A stretch of DNA of 64,000 nt from Gaiellasilicea sp963791905 (GTDB lineage: Bacteria; Actinomycetota; Thermoleophilia; Gaiellales; Gaiellaceae): the NCBI GenBank assembly GCA_963791905.1, contig CAWBTX010000005.1, forward strand, positions 62,001 through 126,000, in the 5' to 3' direction. The translations under genes were made by a program, and so were the position numbers. Shown here piece after piece: positions 1 to 8,156 of this stretch. Under the pieces are notes generated by a model that saw nothing but the letters and a program-made list of their open reading frames with translations, made no database searches and was not told the DNA's origin. The first letter of the stretch is position 1. Every line of letters begins with the position of its first letter.

Positions 1-187
1 AGCTCTCGTCGAGGATCTCCGACATCCGGCCGGACTCGCCCGGCGAGTCGCCGTCACCGAGCTGCTTCGTGCCGATCGCGCCTCCGAGCACGACGGCGAC
101 GAGGACGAACGCGATCCAGCCGAACGTCGCCGTCTTCCAGTGTGCGGCGCTCCAGCGTCCTGCACGCGCCGCCAGGTTCAGCCTCAT
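1..187 (-). CDS. MMPL/RND-family membrane transporter, N-terminal fragment
   Basis: Only the first 62 codons are present; the gene leaves the window at the left edge. It starts at ATG 187 and has a GAGGAG ribosome binding site at 194-199. A short basic leader is followed by one hydrophobic helix (about residues 21-42) and then a Gly/Asp-rich stretch (GTKQLGDGDSPGESG). This is the usual N-terminus of actinobacterial MMPL exporters, whose large extracytoplasmic domain follows the first helix. Substrate cannot be told. It is divergent from the ammonium transporter gene. Family assignment rests on the first 62 residues only. Confidence 0.7.
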   Translation of the reverse strand, partial: MRLNLAARAGRWSAAHWKTATFGWIAFVLVAVVLGGAIGTKQLGDGDSPGESGRMSEILDES

Positions 188-347
188 GATGTGCTCCTCA
201 AAGTCGTTTGCATCTCTGCTTCGAGGCTGCCTGCGCGGCGAGGCCTGGCCAATGGCGCCATCTGGCGTCCGTACTGGGGCTAGCAGCAGTGCGCCGGGCT
301 ACGGTTATCCGTAGGGTTTCCGGAGCGGGCCGGGGCTACGCTCGACG
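188..347. promoter_or_regulatory. Divergent promoter region with two small palindromes
   Basis: This 160-base gap separates the MMPL gene (minus) from the ammonium transporter-kinase (plus). It contains the perfect palindrome ATGGCGCCAT (252-261) and the inverted repeat TACGG-TTAT-CCGTA (300-313). Either could bind a regulator, but nothing ties them to a known factor. The TACGCT hexamer at 337-342 is the likely -10 element of the plus-strand gene. Confidence 0.35.
337..342 (+). promoter_or_regulatory. -10 hexamer TACGCT, leaderless start of amt-kinase
   Basis: TACGCT ends 5 bases before ATG 348, and no Shine-Dalgarno motif is present, so transcription should begin at or next to the start codon. 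Confidence 0.5.
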
Positions 348-2240
348 ATGAGTTCGATGGCCAACGCAACGCCCGTAGACATCAGTTGGCTGCTGGTCTG
401 CGCGGCGCTGGTGCTCCTGATGCAGGTCGGCTTCACGGCGCTCGAGAGCGGCCTGGTTCGCTCGAAGAACTCGATCAACGTCGCGATCAAGAACTTCGCG
501 AACTTCCTCGTCGCGGCGTCGCTGTTCTGGCTCTTCGGCTTCGGGCTGATGTTCGGGGCGAGCGAGTGGGGCCTGCTCGGCGGCTCGTCGACCCTGTTCG
601 AGAGCGACAGCACCTTCCTCACCGCGTTCTTCCTCTTCCAGCTCGGCTTCATCGCCACGGCGACGACGCTCATGTCCGGCGCCGTCGCGGAGCGGATGCG
701 GTTCAGCGCCTACCTCGTGCTGGCCGTGTTCGTGGCGGCGGTCACCTACCCCGTCTTCGGCCACTGGGCGTGGGGGGAGGCGGATCTCGCTGAGGGCAGC
801 GGCGGCTCGGACGGCTGGCTGCGCGAGCTCGGCTTCATGGACTTCGCCGGCTCCACCGTCGTCCACTCGACCGGAGGCTGGGTCGCGCTCGCCGCGATCA
901 TCATCCTGGGGCCGAGGATCGGCCGCTTCGGCCCGGGCGCGGTCCCGATCCGGGGTCACGACCTGCCGGTCACGACCCTCGGCGTGTTCGTGCTCTGGGT
1001 CGGCTGGTACGGCTTCAACGGCGGCAGCACGTTCGGGCTCACGGCCGACGTCCCGGAGGTGATCCTGAACACGACGCTCGCGGCGACGTTCGGCGGCCTC
1101 GTCGGCCTCGCGCTGACGCGGATCCTCGACCGCCGTCCCGACGTCGTGACGATCATGAACGGCTCGCTCGCCGGGCTCGTCGGCATCACGGCCTCCGCCA
1201 ACGTCATGAGCCCGTGGAAGGCCGTGATCGTCGGCGGCGTCGCCGCCGTCGTCATGCAGCTCGTGACGCTCCTGCTCGAGCGGCTCGAGATCGACGATGC
1301 GGTCGGCGCCGTTCCCGTTCATCTCGGGGCGGGCGTCTGGGGGACGCTCGCCGTCGGGCTCCTCGGCGACGCCGCCGCGTTCCCGGACGGGGCGAGCCGC
1401 GTCGAGCAGATCGGCGTCCAGCTCGTCGGCATCGGCGCCTGTTTCGTCTGGGCCTTCGGGCTCGGCTACGTCGTCCTCTCGTTGATCGATCGGCGCTTCC
1501 CGTTCCGCATCGACCGGGAAGGCGAGCTCGCCGGGCTCAACATCGCCGAGCACGGCGCGACGATGGAGATCTCGGACCTGCTCGTTGACATGGACGAGCA
1601 CCGGCGCACCGGAGACTTCACCCGGCCGGTCAACGTCGAGCCGCACACCGAGGCCGGCCAGATCGCGGCCGAGTACAACCGCGTCCTCGCCGCGATCGGC
1701 CGCCGGACCGACTCGCTCCAGCTGCTCCGCCGCACGACCGCCGCCGCGAACGAGTCCTCTACGGTCGAGGACGCGCTCGCGGTCGCGCTGAACGAGATCT
1801 GCAGGTACACGGGCTGGCCGGTCGGCCACGCCTACCTCGTCAGCCGCGACGATCCCGCACTGCTGGTCTCGACGGGCATCTGGAGCATCCGCGAGCGGGA
1901 GCGGTTCCGGGCGTTCCGCGCCGCCACGGAGGCCGAGCCGGTCCCGGCCGGCAGCGGACTGCCCGGGATCGCCCTTCAGGCCGGGAAGCCGGTCCTGGTC
2001 TCGAGCGACGATCTTCTCGGCGAGCCTCCGGAGACGGCGACCCTGACGGTCGTCTCCGTCGAGCGCCGGGACGGATCCCGGCCTGACGCCGCTCGTCGTC
2101 CCGCTGGCGGGACTGCGCGGCGGTCGCGCGGACGAGTGGGTCGAGCTCGGCCTTCGCGCCGGTCTCGCGGTGCCCGTGATGGTGGGCAGGCAAGTCGTGG
2201 GCGTGCTCGAGTTCTTCTCCGCCGAGCCGTTCCCGGCTGA
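348..2240 (+). CDS. Ammonium transporter (Amt) domain fused to a GAF sensor; N-terminal part of a split Amt-sensor kinase
   Basis: Residues 1 to about 385 form an 11-helix Amt/Rh ammonium channel. Asp165 and His173 sit in the DFAGSTVVH motif, and His325 in VPVHLGAGVWG supplies the second pore histidine, so the pore looks intact. A linker and a GAF domain (from about residue 450) follow. The correct frame then changes by one base between about 2047 and 2085, and the last 50 residues of this reading are Arg-rich nonsense. The natural protein very likely continues into the kinase that starts at 2170. Amt-histidine kinase fusions are known as ammonium sensors. Whether the break is real or a sequencing error cannot be told here. 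Confidence 0.85.
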   Translation: MSSMANATPVDISWLLVCAALVLLMQVGFTALESGLVRSKNSINVAIKNFANFLVAASLFWLFGFGLMFGASEWGLLGGSSTLFESDSTFLTAFFLFQLGFIATATTLMSGAVAERMRFSAYLVLAVFVAAVTYPVFGHWAWGEADLAEGSGGSDGWLRELGFMDFAGSTVVHSTGGWVALAAIIILGPRIGRFGPGAVPIRGHDLPVTTLGVFVLWVGWYGFNGGSTFGLTADVPEVILNTTLAATFGGLVGLALTRILDRRPDVVTIMNGSLAGLVGITASANVMSPWKAVIVGGVAAVVMQLVTLLLERLEIDDAVGAVPVHLGAGVWGTLAVGLLGDAAAFPDGASRVEQIGVQLVGIGACFVWAFGLGYVVLSLIDRRFPFRIDREGELAGLNIAEHGATMEISDLLVDMDEHRRTGDFTRPVNVEPHTEAGQIAAEYNRVLAAIGRRTDSLQLLRRTTAAANESSTVEDALAVALNEICRYTGWPVGHAYLVSRDDPALLVSTGIWSIRERERFRAFRAATEAEPVPAGSGLPGIALQAGKPVLVSSDDLLGEPPETATLTVVSVERRDGSRPDAARRPAGGTARRSRGRVGRARPSRRSRGARDGGQASRGRARVLLRRAVPG

Positions 2241-3441
2241 CAAGGAGCTGCTCCAGCTGCTGCTCAGCGTCGGCACGCAGCTCGGACGCGTCGTCGAGCG
2301 GCAGCGGTCCGAGGAGGCGCGCCTGAGAGCCCTCATCGACAACATGCCGGCGAGCGTCTACCTCCGCGACCTCCGCGGGCGGTTCATCCTCGTCAACCGC
2401 GAGTACGAGGAGTTCTGGGGGCTGCGCGACGACGAGATCCGCGGAAAGACGATCTTCGAGAGCCACCAGCTGGCCGAGGTCGACGTCGACCCCTTCGTGG
2501 TCGCGCAGGCAGACGAGGAGGTCATGCGGGCACGGGAGCCCCGCCGTCGCGAGGCGCACCTCATCCGCGCCGGCAAGGAGCACGTCGTCGCCGACGTCAG
2601 GTTCCCGGTCCTCGACAGCTCGGGCAAGGTCGTGGCGGTCGCCGGCATCGACATCGACGTCACCGCGCAGAAGCGGGGCGAGGCCGAGCTCGCCGAGCTG
2701 CTGCGCCGCGTCGAGATGGCCCGGGACGAGGCCATGGAAGCGACCTCGGCGAAGAGCAGGTTCCTCGCCAACGTGAGCCACGAGCTCCGCACGCCGCTGA
2801 ACGCGATCATCGGCTTCACCCGGCTCGTCTCCCGCAACGCGGCTGGGCTGCCCGAGCGGCAGGTCGGCAACCTCTCGAAGGTCATGGTCAGTGCGCAGCA
2901 CCTGCTGGCCCTGATCGACGAGATCCTCGACCTCTCGCGCATCGAGGCCGGCGAGGTCCGGGTCGACTCCGCCGCGGCGAACGTCGACGAGGTGCTCCGC
3001 GAGGTCACCGACTCGCTCGAGCCGCTCGTCGATCGGGCGCGCGTGCAGCTGCTCGTCGAGGCGGACGGGAGCGTGCCGACGATCCAGACCGACCGCGACA
3101 AGCTGAAGCAGATCCTCCTCAACCTGCTCAGCAACGCCGTCAAGTACACGGACGAGGGGACGATCACCGTGCGCGCCGACGCCGTCGACGAGCGGCTTCG
3201 GGTGCGTGTCTCCGACACCGGGGTCGGCGTCCCGCCGAACGACCTCGGCCGGATCTTCGACGAGTTCTACCGGGTCGACTCGGCGAGCTCGCGGGGTCGT
3301 CGCGGCACGGGGCTCGGACTGTCGATCTCGCGGCGGCTCGCGCGGACGCTCGGCGGAGACCTGACGGTCGCGAGCGAGGTCGGCATCGGTTCGACCTTCA
3401 CGCTCGAGCTGCCTCTGAGCGAAGCCAGGAAGGCAGCGTGA
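2170..3441 (+). CDS. GAF/PAS sensor histidine kinase; C-terminal part of the Amt-sensor kinase
   Basis: This frame continues the GAF domain started upstream (the same reading is open from about 2080, before ATG 2170). A PAS domain follows (about residues 55-165), then a HisKA domain with the phospho-acceptor His204 in NVSHELRTP, then a complete HATPase domain with the N box (NLLSNAVKY), G1 (DTGVGVPPND) and G2 (GTGLGLS). The last codons overlap the start of the next response regulator by 4 bases, so the two are translationally coupled. Read with the upstream part, the protein is Amt-GAF-PAS-kinase of about 1,030 residues: an ammonium channel that could report flux or occupancy directly to a two-component relay. 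Confidence 0.88.
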   Translation: MPVMVGRQVVGVLEFFSAEPFPADKELLQLLLSVGTQLGRVVERQRSEEARLRALIDNMPASVYLRDLRGRFILVNREYEEFWGLRDDEIRGKTIFESHQLAEVDVDPFVVAQADEEVMRAREPRRREAHLIRAGKEHVVADVRFPVLDSSGKVVAVAGIDIDVTAQKRGEAELAELLRRVEMARDEAMEATSAKSRFLANVSHELRTPLNAIIGFTRLVSRNAAGLPERQVGNLSKVMVSAQHLLALIDEILDLSRIEAGEVRVDSAAANVDEVLREVTDSLEPLVDRARVQLLVEADGSVPTIQTDRDKLKQILLNLLSNAVKYTDEGTITVRADAVDERLRVRVSDTGVGVPPNDLGRIFDEFYRVDSASSRGRRGTGLGLSISRRLARTLGGDLTVASEVGIGSTFTLELPLSEARKAA

Positions 3442-3797
3442 AGAAGCGGCTGCTCATCGTCGAGGACAGCGACCTCAGCCGCGAGCTGCTCGTGCAGATC
3501 TTCGAGGACACGTACGAGCTCGAGCTCGCAGCCGACGGCGAGTCCGCGGTCGCCGCGGCCGTGACGACCCATCCGGACCTGATCCTGATGGACATCGGCC
3601 TACCCGGCCTGAGCGGGCTGGACGCGGTCCGGGCGATCCGGCGGACCGCGATGCACGTCCCGATCGTCGCCGTCAGCTCGCGCGTGATGCCGGGCGACCG
3701 CGAACGTGCACTGGACGCCGGCTGTGACGACTTCGTGCCCAAGCCGATCGACGACCTGGAGCTCATCGAGCTCGTCCGCCGTCTGGTCACGTCATGA
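3438..3797 (+). CDS. Single-domain CheY-like response regulator
   Basis: A stand-alone receiver domain of 119 residues. The acidic pair is Glu9/Asp10, the phospho-acceptor is Asp52 (LILMDIGLPG), and the conserved Lys lies in VPKPID near the C-terminus. No output domain is present, so it probably acts as a phospho-shuttle or by protein binding. It starts with GTG inside the stop region of the kinase gene and overlaps the next gene by ATGA, placing it in one operon between the Amt kinase and the cyclase regulator. The cognate kinase is presumably the upstream one (inference from position). Confidence 0.92.
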   Translation: MKKRLLIVEDSDLSRELLVQIFEDTYELELAADGESAVAAAVTTHPDLILMDIGLPGLSGLDAVRAIRRTAMHVPIVAVSSRVMPGDRERALDAGCDDFVPKPIDDLELIELVRRLVTS

Positions 3798-5485
3798 ACG
3801 CGCCCCAGCCGCCCGCACGCATTCTCATCGTCGACGACGAGCCGCTCAACGTCGACTACCTGGAGCAGGAGCTCGAGTCGCACGGCTTCTTGACGGAGTC
3901 CGCCCGCGACGGGCTCGAGGCGCTCGAGCGGGTCGGGGCCGGACCGCCCGACCTCGTCCTGCTCGACGTGATGATGCCCGGGCTGGACGGCATCAGCGCG
4001 CTCCGGATCCTCAAGCGCGATCCCGAGACGCGCCTGATCCCCGTCGTGCTGATGACGGCGCTGAACGCCGTCGAGGATCGCGTGCGTGGGATCGAGGCCG
4101 GCGCCGACGACTTTCTCTCGAAGCCGGTCGACGAGCGCGAGCTCATGGCCAGGATCAACACGGCGCTCGCGCTCAAGCGGACGATCGAAGAGACCGTCGG
4201 CGAGCTCCGGAGCACGAGCGCGCACCTCGAGCGCTACGGGAGGAGGGAGCGCGTCGTGACGGTGCTCGCGGTCGAGTGGCGCCCGCGTGACCCCAGCCTG
4301 CCGGACGAGGCGGCGGGCTTTGTCGGGCGGCGCCTTCGGGCCCGCGCCGAGGAGGTGATCCGGGCGCGGGGAGGCACTCCGACCGAGGTCGGCGGGCCGC
4401 TCCTCGTGGCCGTCTTCGACGGGCCCGACCGGGGAGCGCAGTCGGTTGCGGCAATCGAGGCGGCGCTCGCGTCGGTCGACGCCGGCTCGATGGACGGCGC
4501 AGGTGTGATCGTGCACGCCGCGGTCTGCTCCGGGTCTGCCGATGTCGGCTCGATGAGGGTCGAGCTCGACGGCGAGACGCGCTGGGTGTACGGCGCCGAG
4601 GGCGAGCCGGTGGCGCGGGCGTCGGAGCTCGTGCGCGGGGCGACCAGAGGCGGCGTGGTGGTCGAGGGGGAAGCCGCGAGATCCGCGAGCGAGCGCTTCT
4701 GTCTCGAGCCTGTCGGAGACCGGACCTTCCGCGTGCTCGCATGCCTCGACGGCGACCAGCCGGCTGCGGCTGTTCCCGGCTCCGACCGCATCATCCGCAC
4801 GGTGCTCGTGACCGACATCGTGGACTCCACCGGGATCGCGCAGCGCGTCGGCGATCGCGCCTGGGGCGAGCTCGTCGCGGCGCACGAGCGGGCCACTCGC
4901 GCGGAGCTCCTCCGTTTCGGCGGCGAGGAGATCGACACGACCGGCGACGGCTTCGTCGCCGCGTTCGAGACCCCGGCGCGCGCTATCCGGTTCGCCCTCG
5001 CCCTCGCCGAGCACCTGGCGTTGCTCGACCTCACGATCAGGAGCGGCATCCATACCGGCGAGATCGAGCTGGTCGACGGTCGCGCGCGCGGCATCACGCT
5101 CAACCTGGCGAGCCGAATCGCGGCCGAGGCTGAGGCGGGGGAGATCCTCGTCAGCGCGACGACGCGCGAGCTCGCGGACGGCGCCGGGCTGGCCTTCACC
5201 GACCGCGGCGAGCACGAGATCAAGGGTGTGTCCGGGCGACGACGCCTGTTCCTCGTCGGCGACCACCGCAGCACCAGGCCGGTGGAGTACCCGGCGGGCC
5301 TGACCGAGCGCGAGGTCGATGTGCTCAGGCTCGTGGCGCTCGGGCTGTCGGACGCGGAGGCGGCCACGCGCCTCTTCGTCAGCGTCAGGACGGTCAACGC
5401 GCACCTGCGCTCGATCTACCGGAAGGTGGGCGTCCGGTCGCGGGCGGCGGCGGGTCGCTTCGCCCAGGAGAACGGCTTGGTCTAG
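3794..5485 (+). CDS. Response regulator with class III nucleotide cyclase domain and LuxR-type HTH
   Basis: Domain order in 563 residues: receiver (1-125, phospho-acceptor Asp58 in LVLLDVMMPG); a middle region (about 150-325) that may be a degenerate cyclase fold; a class III adenylate/guanylate cyclase homology domain (about 335-495) with both metal-binding Asp residues (VTDIVDST and TTGDGF) and the NLASR transition-state Asn and Arg; then a LuxR/FixJ HTH (about 507-563). The usual base-recognising Lys before TTGDG appears to be Asp, so nucleotide preference is uncertain. It should couple phosphorylation by the upstream kinase to both cNMP synthesis and DNA binding. ATG overlaps the previous gene by 4 bases. 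Confidence 0.88.
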   Translation: MNAPQPPARILIVDDEPLNVDYLEQELESHGFLTESARDGLEALERVGAGPPDLVLLDVMMPGLDGISALRILKRDPETRLIPVVLMTALNAVEDRVRGIEAGADDFLSKPVDERELMARINTALALKRTIEETVGELRSTSAHLERYGRRERVVTVLAVEWRPRDPSLPDEAAGFVGRRLRARAEEVIRARGGTPTEVGGPLLVAVFDGPDRGAQSVAAIEAALASVDAGSMDGAGVIVHAAVCSGSADVGSMRVELDGETRWVYGAEGEPVARASELVRGATRGGVVVEGEAARSASERFCLEPVGDRTFRVLACLDGDQPAAAVPGSDRIIRTVLVTDIVDSTGIAQRVGDRAWGELVAAHERATRAELLRFGGEEIDTTGDGFVAAFETPARAIRFALALAEHLALLDLTIRSGIHTGEIELVDGRARGITLNLASRIAAEAEAGEILVSATTRELADGAGLAFTDRGEHEIKGVSGRRRLFLVGDHRSTRPVEYPAGLTEREVDVLRLVALGLSDAEAATRLFVSVRTVNAHLRSIYRKVGVRSRAAAGRFAQENGLV

Positions 5486-5565
5486 CCGTTCTGCTCCTGA
5501 TCGGGCGGCAGATTAGGCAACGCGATTCGGCAGAACTGCCGATGCGGTCGACCCGCCACGGCTCT

Positions 5566-5571
5566 TACCGT
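5566..5571 (+). promoter_or_regulatory. -10 hexamer TACCGT before the DMT transporter
   Basis: The hexamer lies 7 bases before ATG 5579 without a ribosome binding site. The inverted repeat CGGCAG-AA-CTGCCG (5528-5541) lies just upstream and could be an operator or the end signal of the cyclase operon. Confidence 0.4.
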
Positions 5572-5578
5572 CGGACGG

Positions 5579-6545
5579 ATGATCGCCGCGGCGTCCACAC
5601 GTCCATCTCTGAGCCCGACGGCGGTCGGGGTCGGGCTCACCCTGGCCTCGGCGGTCCTCCTCTCCACGCTGGGAGTGACGACGCAGCTCGCCTACGACGC
5701 CGGCGCCCCGGTCGGCACGCTCCTCGTGGGGCGGTTTCTGGTCGCCGCGCCCCTCCTCTGGCTGCTCGTCCTCGTCTTGCGCTCGCGGCGCCCGTCGCGG
5801 CGGCAGGCCGTGGCCGGGCTTGCGCTCGGGGCCGGCTTCAGCGCGCACGCCGCGCTCTTCTCGGCCTCTCTGGCGCGGCTCGATGCGGGCCTGGTCGACC
5901 TGCTCGTCTTCACGTACCCGGCGCTCGTCATGGTCGGCGCCGTCGCGCTCCGCCGCGAGCGCTGGAGCACGCGGCGCGCGCTCGCGCTCGGAGCGATGAC
6001 CGCCGGCACGAGCCTCGTGCTCGTCGGCGGCCTCAACGGCATCGACCCGATCGGCGCGGTGCTCGCGGTCGGCGCGGCCGTCGCCTACGCGGCGTACATC
6101 CTGATCTCGGCCGGGCAGCTCGAGCGCACCGACCCACTCTTCCTCACAGCGCTGGTCACGACGGGAGCCGCGATCGTCCTGACGTTCGGGGGGATCGCGG
6201 GCGGCGGCGTGTCGCTCGACCTCGGCGCTTCGGCCTACGGGCTGATCGCCGCGGTCGGGCTCGTCGCCGTCGCGGGCATGGGCACCTTCGTCGCCGGCAT
6301 CGGCCGGCTCGGCGCGTCCAGGGCGAGCATCGTCTCGGCGGTACAGCCGGCGCTGACGCCGGTCCTGGGCTTCGCCGTCTTCTCCGACCGGCTCGGCCCG
6401 GCACAGATGGCCGGCGGCGCGCTCGTGATCGCGAGCGTGGTGGCGCTGGAGGCCGGAGCGCTCACGGGCGAGGGCCGCTCGTGGCTCGCCTGGCTCCCGC
6501 GCCGGGAGCGCCGGCGGACTCGGCCGGGCCGGGAGCGCGCTGAGC
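5579..6545 (+). CDS. DMT-superfamily (EamA) transporter
   Basis: The reading codes for about 300 residues with ten hydrophobic segments arranged as two EamA repeats, typical of drug/metabolite exporters. It starts at ATG 5579. The same frame stays open past 6545 but becomes Arg-rich and loses membrane character, while the frame one base ahead encodes a cyclic-nucleotide-binding domain. I therefore think the transporter and that domain were one protein and that a single extra base near 6500-6545 separates them. The gene follows a nucleotide cyclase, so gating or regulation by cNMP is a reasonable inference. The substrate is unknown. Confidence 0.85.
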
Positions 6546-6866
6546 GTGCCGGCCGGCAAGCTGCTGATGCGGCAGGGAGCGCCGGCGTCCGTCTTCTTCC
6601 TGATCGAGGACGGGCGCGCGGCCGTCCTTCGGAACGACCGTCGCGTCGCGGAGCTCGGACGCGGCGACTTCTTCGGCGAGATCGCGCTCCTGCACGGCGG
6701 CAGCCGATCGGCGTCCGTCGTCGCTTCGACCGACATGCGGATCCGGGTCGTCCCGCGCCGCGAGTTCGACCGTGCGATGCGCGCGCTCCCGACGCTCGCG
6801 CGCGCGGTGAACGACGCGACCCGCGAGCGGGTCATCCGCCCACCCGCCCTGGCCGTTGCCGCCTGA
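6546..6866 (+). CDS. Cyclic-nucleotide-binding (CNB/Crp-type) domain, probably the C-terminus of the DMT transporter
   Basis: The 106 residues from GTG 6546 form a CNB fold: strand VPAGKLLMRQG, then FFLIEDGRAAV, then the phosphate-binding cassette region DFFGEIALLHGGSRSASVVA. The cassette matches the canonical pattern FGEx(A/I)LL...R(S/T)A(S/T)VVA, including the Glu and the final Arg before SASV. No DNA-binding helix follows, so it is a sensor domain, not a Crp regulator. The frame is open upstream of the GTG without a clear ribosome binding site, which fits the idea that it is the tail of the DMT transporter displaced by one base. Confidence 0.82.
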   Translation: MPAGKLLMRQGAPASVFFLIEDGRAAVLRNDRRVAELGRGDFFGEIALLHGGSRSASVVASTDMRIRVVPRREFDRAMRALPTLARAVNDATRERVIRPPALAVAA

Positions 6867-6892
6867 GCTCGAGGACTGAAAGGAGAACGACC

Positions 6893-7087
6893 GTGTATCC
6901 GCACGTGACTCAACTGGAGACGAGGCGAAGGGAGGTCGAGAGCGCGATGCAGCTCGAGCGCGAACGCCGCGCCTCGTGGCGCCCGACCTACGTCCGCGTC
7001 AGGCACAGGGCGTTCGTGACGCCGGTGCTCGTCGGCGCCGTCTTCGCAGCGTCGCTCGCGCTCTCCGCCGCGGGCTGGATTGCCTAA
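6893..7087 (+). CDS. Small single-helix membrane protein
   Basis: GTG 6893 has an AGGAG ribosome binding site 8 bases upstream. The 64 residues have a charged N-terminal half rich in Glu and Arg (a likely short helix), then one hydrophobic segment at the C-terminus (VTPVLVGAVFAASLALSAAG). I do not recognise a family. It sits 26 bases after the CNB domain and 9 bases before an ECF sigma factor, so it could belong to either unit. Confidence 0.55.
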   Translation: MYPHVTQLETRRREVESAMQLERERRASWRPTYVRVRHRAFVTPVLVGAVFAASLALSAAGWIA

Positions 7088-7096
7088 CCTGAGGAG

Positions 7097-8146
7097 ATGG
7101 CCGTCACGTCCACAGGCTCGACCGTCGAGCCCGAGCTCCTGGAGGCCGCTCGAGCAGGCGACGAGGACGCGTTCCGCCGCCTCGTCGAGGACGCCCGCGC
7201 CGAGCTCCTCGCCCATTGCTACCGGATGCTGGGCTCGCTGCACGACGCCGAGGACGCGCTCCAGGACACGCTGTTGCGCGCCTGGCGCGGACTGCCCGGG
7301 TTCGCAGGCCGCAGCTCTGTCCGCACCTGGCTCTACCGGATCGCGACCAACGCCTGCCTCGACGTGATCGCCCGCCGGCCGAAGCGGCTGCTGCCGGCCG
7401 GGAACGGGCATCCGAGCAGCCCGGACGACGATCCCGGGCAACCGCTCGTCGAGACCGTGTGGGTCGAGCCGTTCCCGGACGAGACGCTGGCGGTCCCCGA
7501 CGGCTCGGCCGCTCCCGACGCCCGCTACGAGCAGCGCGAGGCTGTCGAGCTCGCCTTCATCGCGGCGCTGCAGCACCTGCCGGCCACCCAGCGCGCCGTC
7601 CTGATCCTGCGCGACGTGCTGGGGTTCTCGGCGCGCGAGGTGTCGGAGTCGCTGGAGACGACGGTCGCGTCGGTGAACAGCGCTCTGCAGCGGGCACGCA
7701 AGACGGTCGACCAACGGCTCCCCGAGCAGAGCCAGCAGGAGACGCTGAGCTCGCTCGGCGACGAGCGGATCCGCGAGCTCGTCGAGGCCTACATCGACGC
7801 CTGGCGCCGCGGCGACGTCGACGCGCTGCGGGCGCTCCTCGCCGAGGACGTCGTCTTCTCGATGCCGCCGTGGGCCAGCTGGTGGCGTGGTCGCGGGACG
7901 ATCGCCGGCTTCGCCGAGCGTGCCGTCGAGACCTGCGCCAAGGCGCACACGGTGGTCACGAGCGCCAACGGGCAGCCCGCCATCGCCTACTACGTGCGCG
8001 AAGGCGACACCGACCGTTGCGTCGCGCAGGCGATCGACGTGCTGACGCTCGAGGGGCCTCTGATCAAGGAGATCACCGCCTTCATCACCCCCGAGGCCTT
8101 CCCGGCATTCGGCCTGCCCGTCGAGCTCGTGTCCGAGCGCGGATAA
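7097..8146 (+). CDS. ECF sigma factor with C-terminal SnoaL-like domain
   Basis: 349 residues. Region 2 (about 10-75, RMLGSLHDAEDALQDTLLRAW) and region 4 (about 145-200, with the HTH around SAREVSESLETTVASVNSAL) are clear. A C-terminal NTF2/SnoaL-like domain (about 220-330) follows. This architecture is known for ECF groups regulated by their own C-terminal extension rather than by a separate anti-sigma factor, and indeed none is encoded beside it. ATG 7097 has GAGGAG directly before it and a TAACCT hexamer just upstream. The gene is convergent with the reductase-kinase gene. Confidence 0.9.
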   Translation: MAVTSTGSTVEPELLEAARAGDEDAFRRLVEDARAELLAHCYRMLGSLHDAEDALQDTLLRAWRGLPGFAGRSSVRTWLYRIATNACLDVIARRPKRLLPAGNGHPSSPDDDPGQPLVETVWVEPFPDETLAVPDGSAAPDARYEQREAVELAFIAALQHLPATQRAVLILRDVLGFSAREVSESLETTVASVNSALQRARKTVDQRLPEQSQQETLSSLGDERIRELVEAYIDAWRRGDVDALRALLAEDVVFSMPPWASWWRGRGTIAGFAERAVETCAKAHTVVTSANGQPAIAYYVREGDTDRCVAQAIDVLTLEGPLIKEITAFITPEAFPAFGLPVELVSERG

Positions 8147-8156
8147 GAGCCGTCGG

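Noticed and set aside
69..314. Short reading on the plus strand opposite the MMPL gene
   Set aside because: Antisense to the transporter N-terminus, low-complexity, no start signal.
336..2345. Long open reading on the minus strand opposite the ammonium transporter (669 codons)
   Set aside because: It is a shadow of the plus-strand gene in high-GC sequence: rich in Arg, Pro and Ala, with no domain. The Amt reading opposite has clear family motifs.
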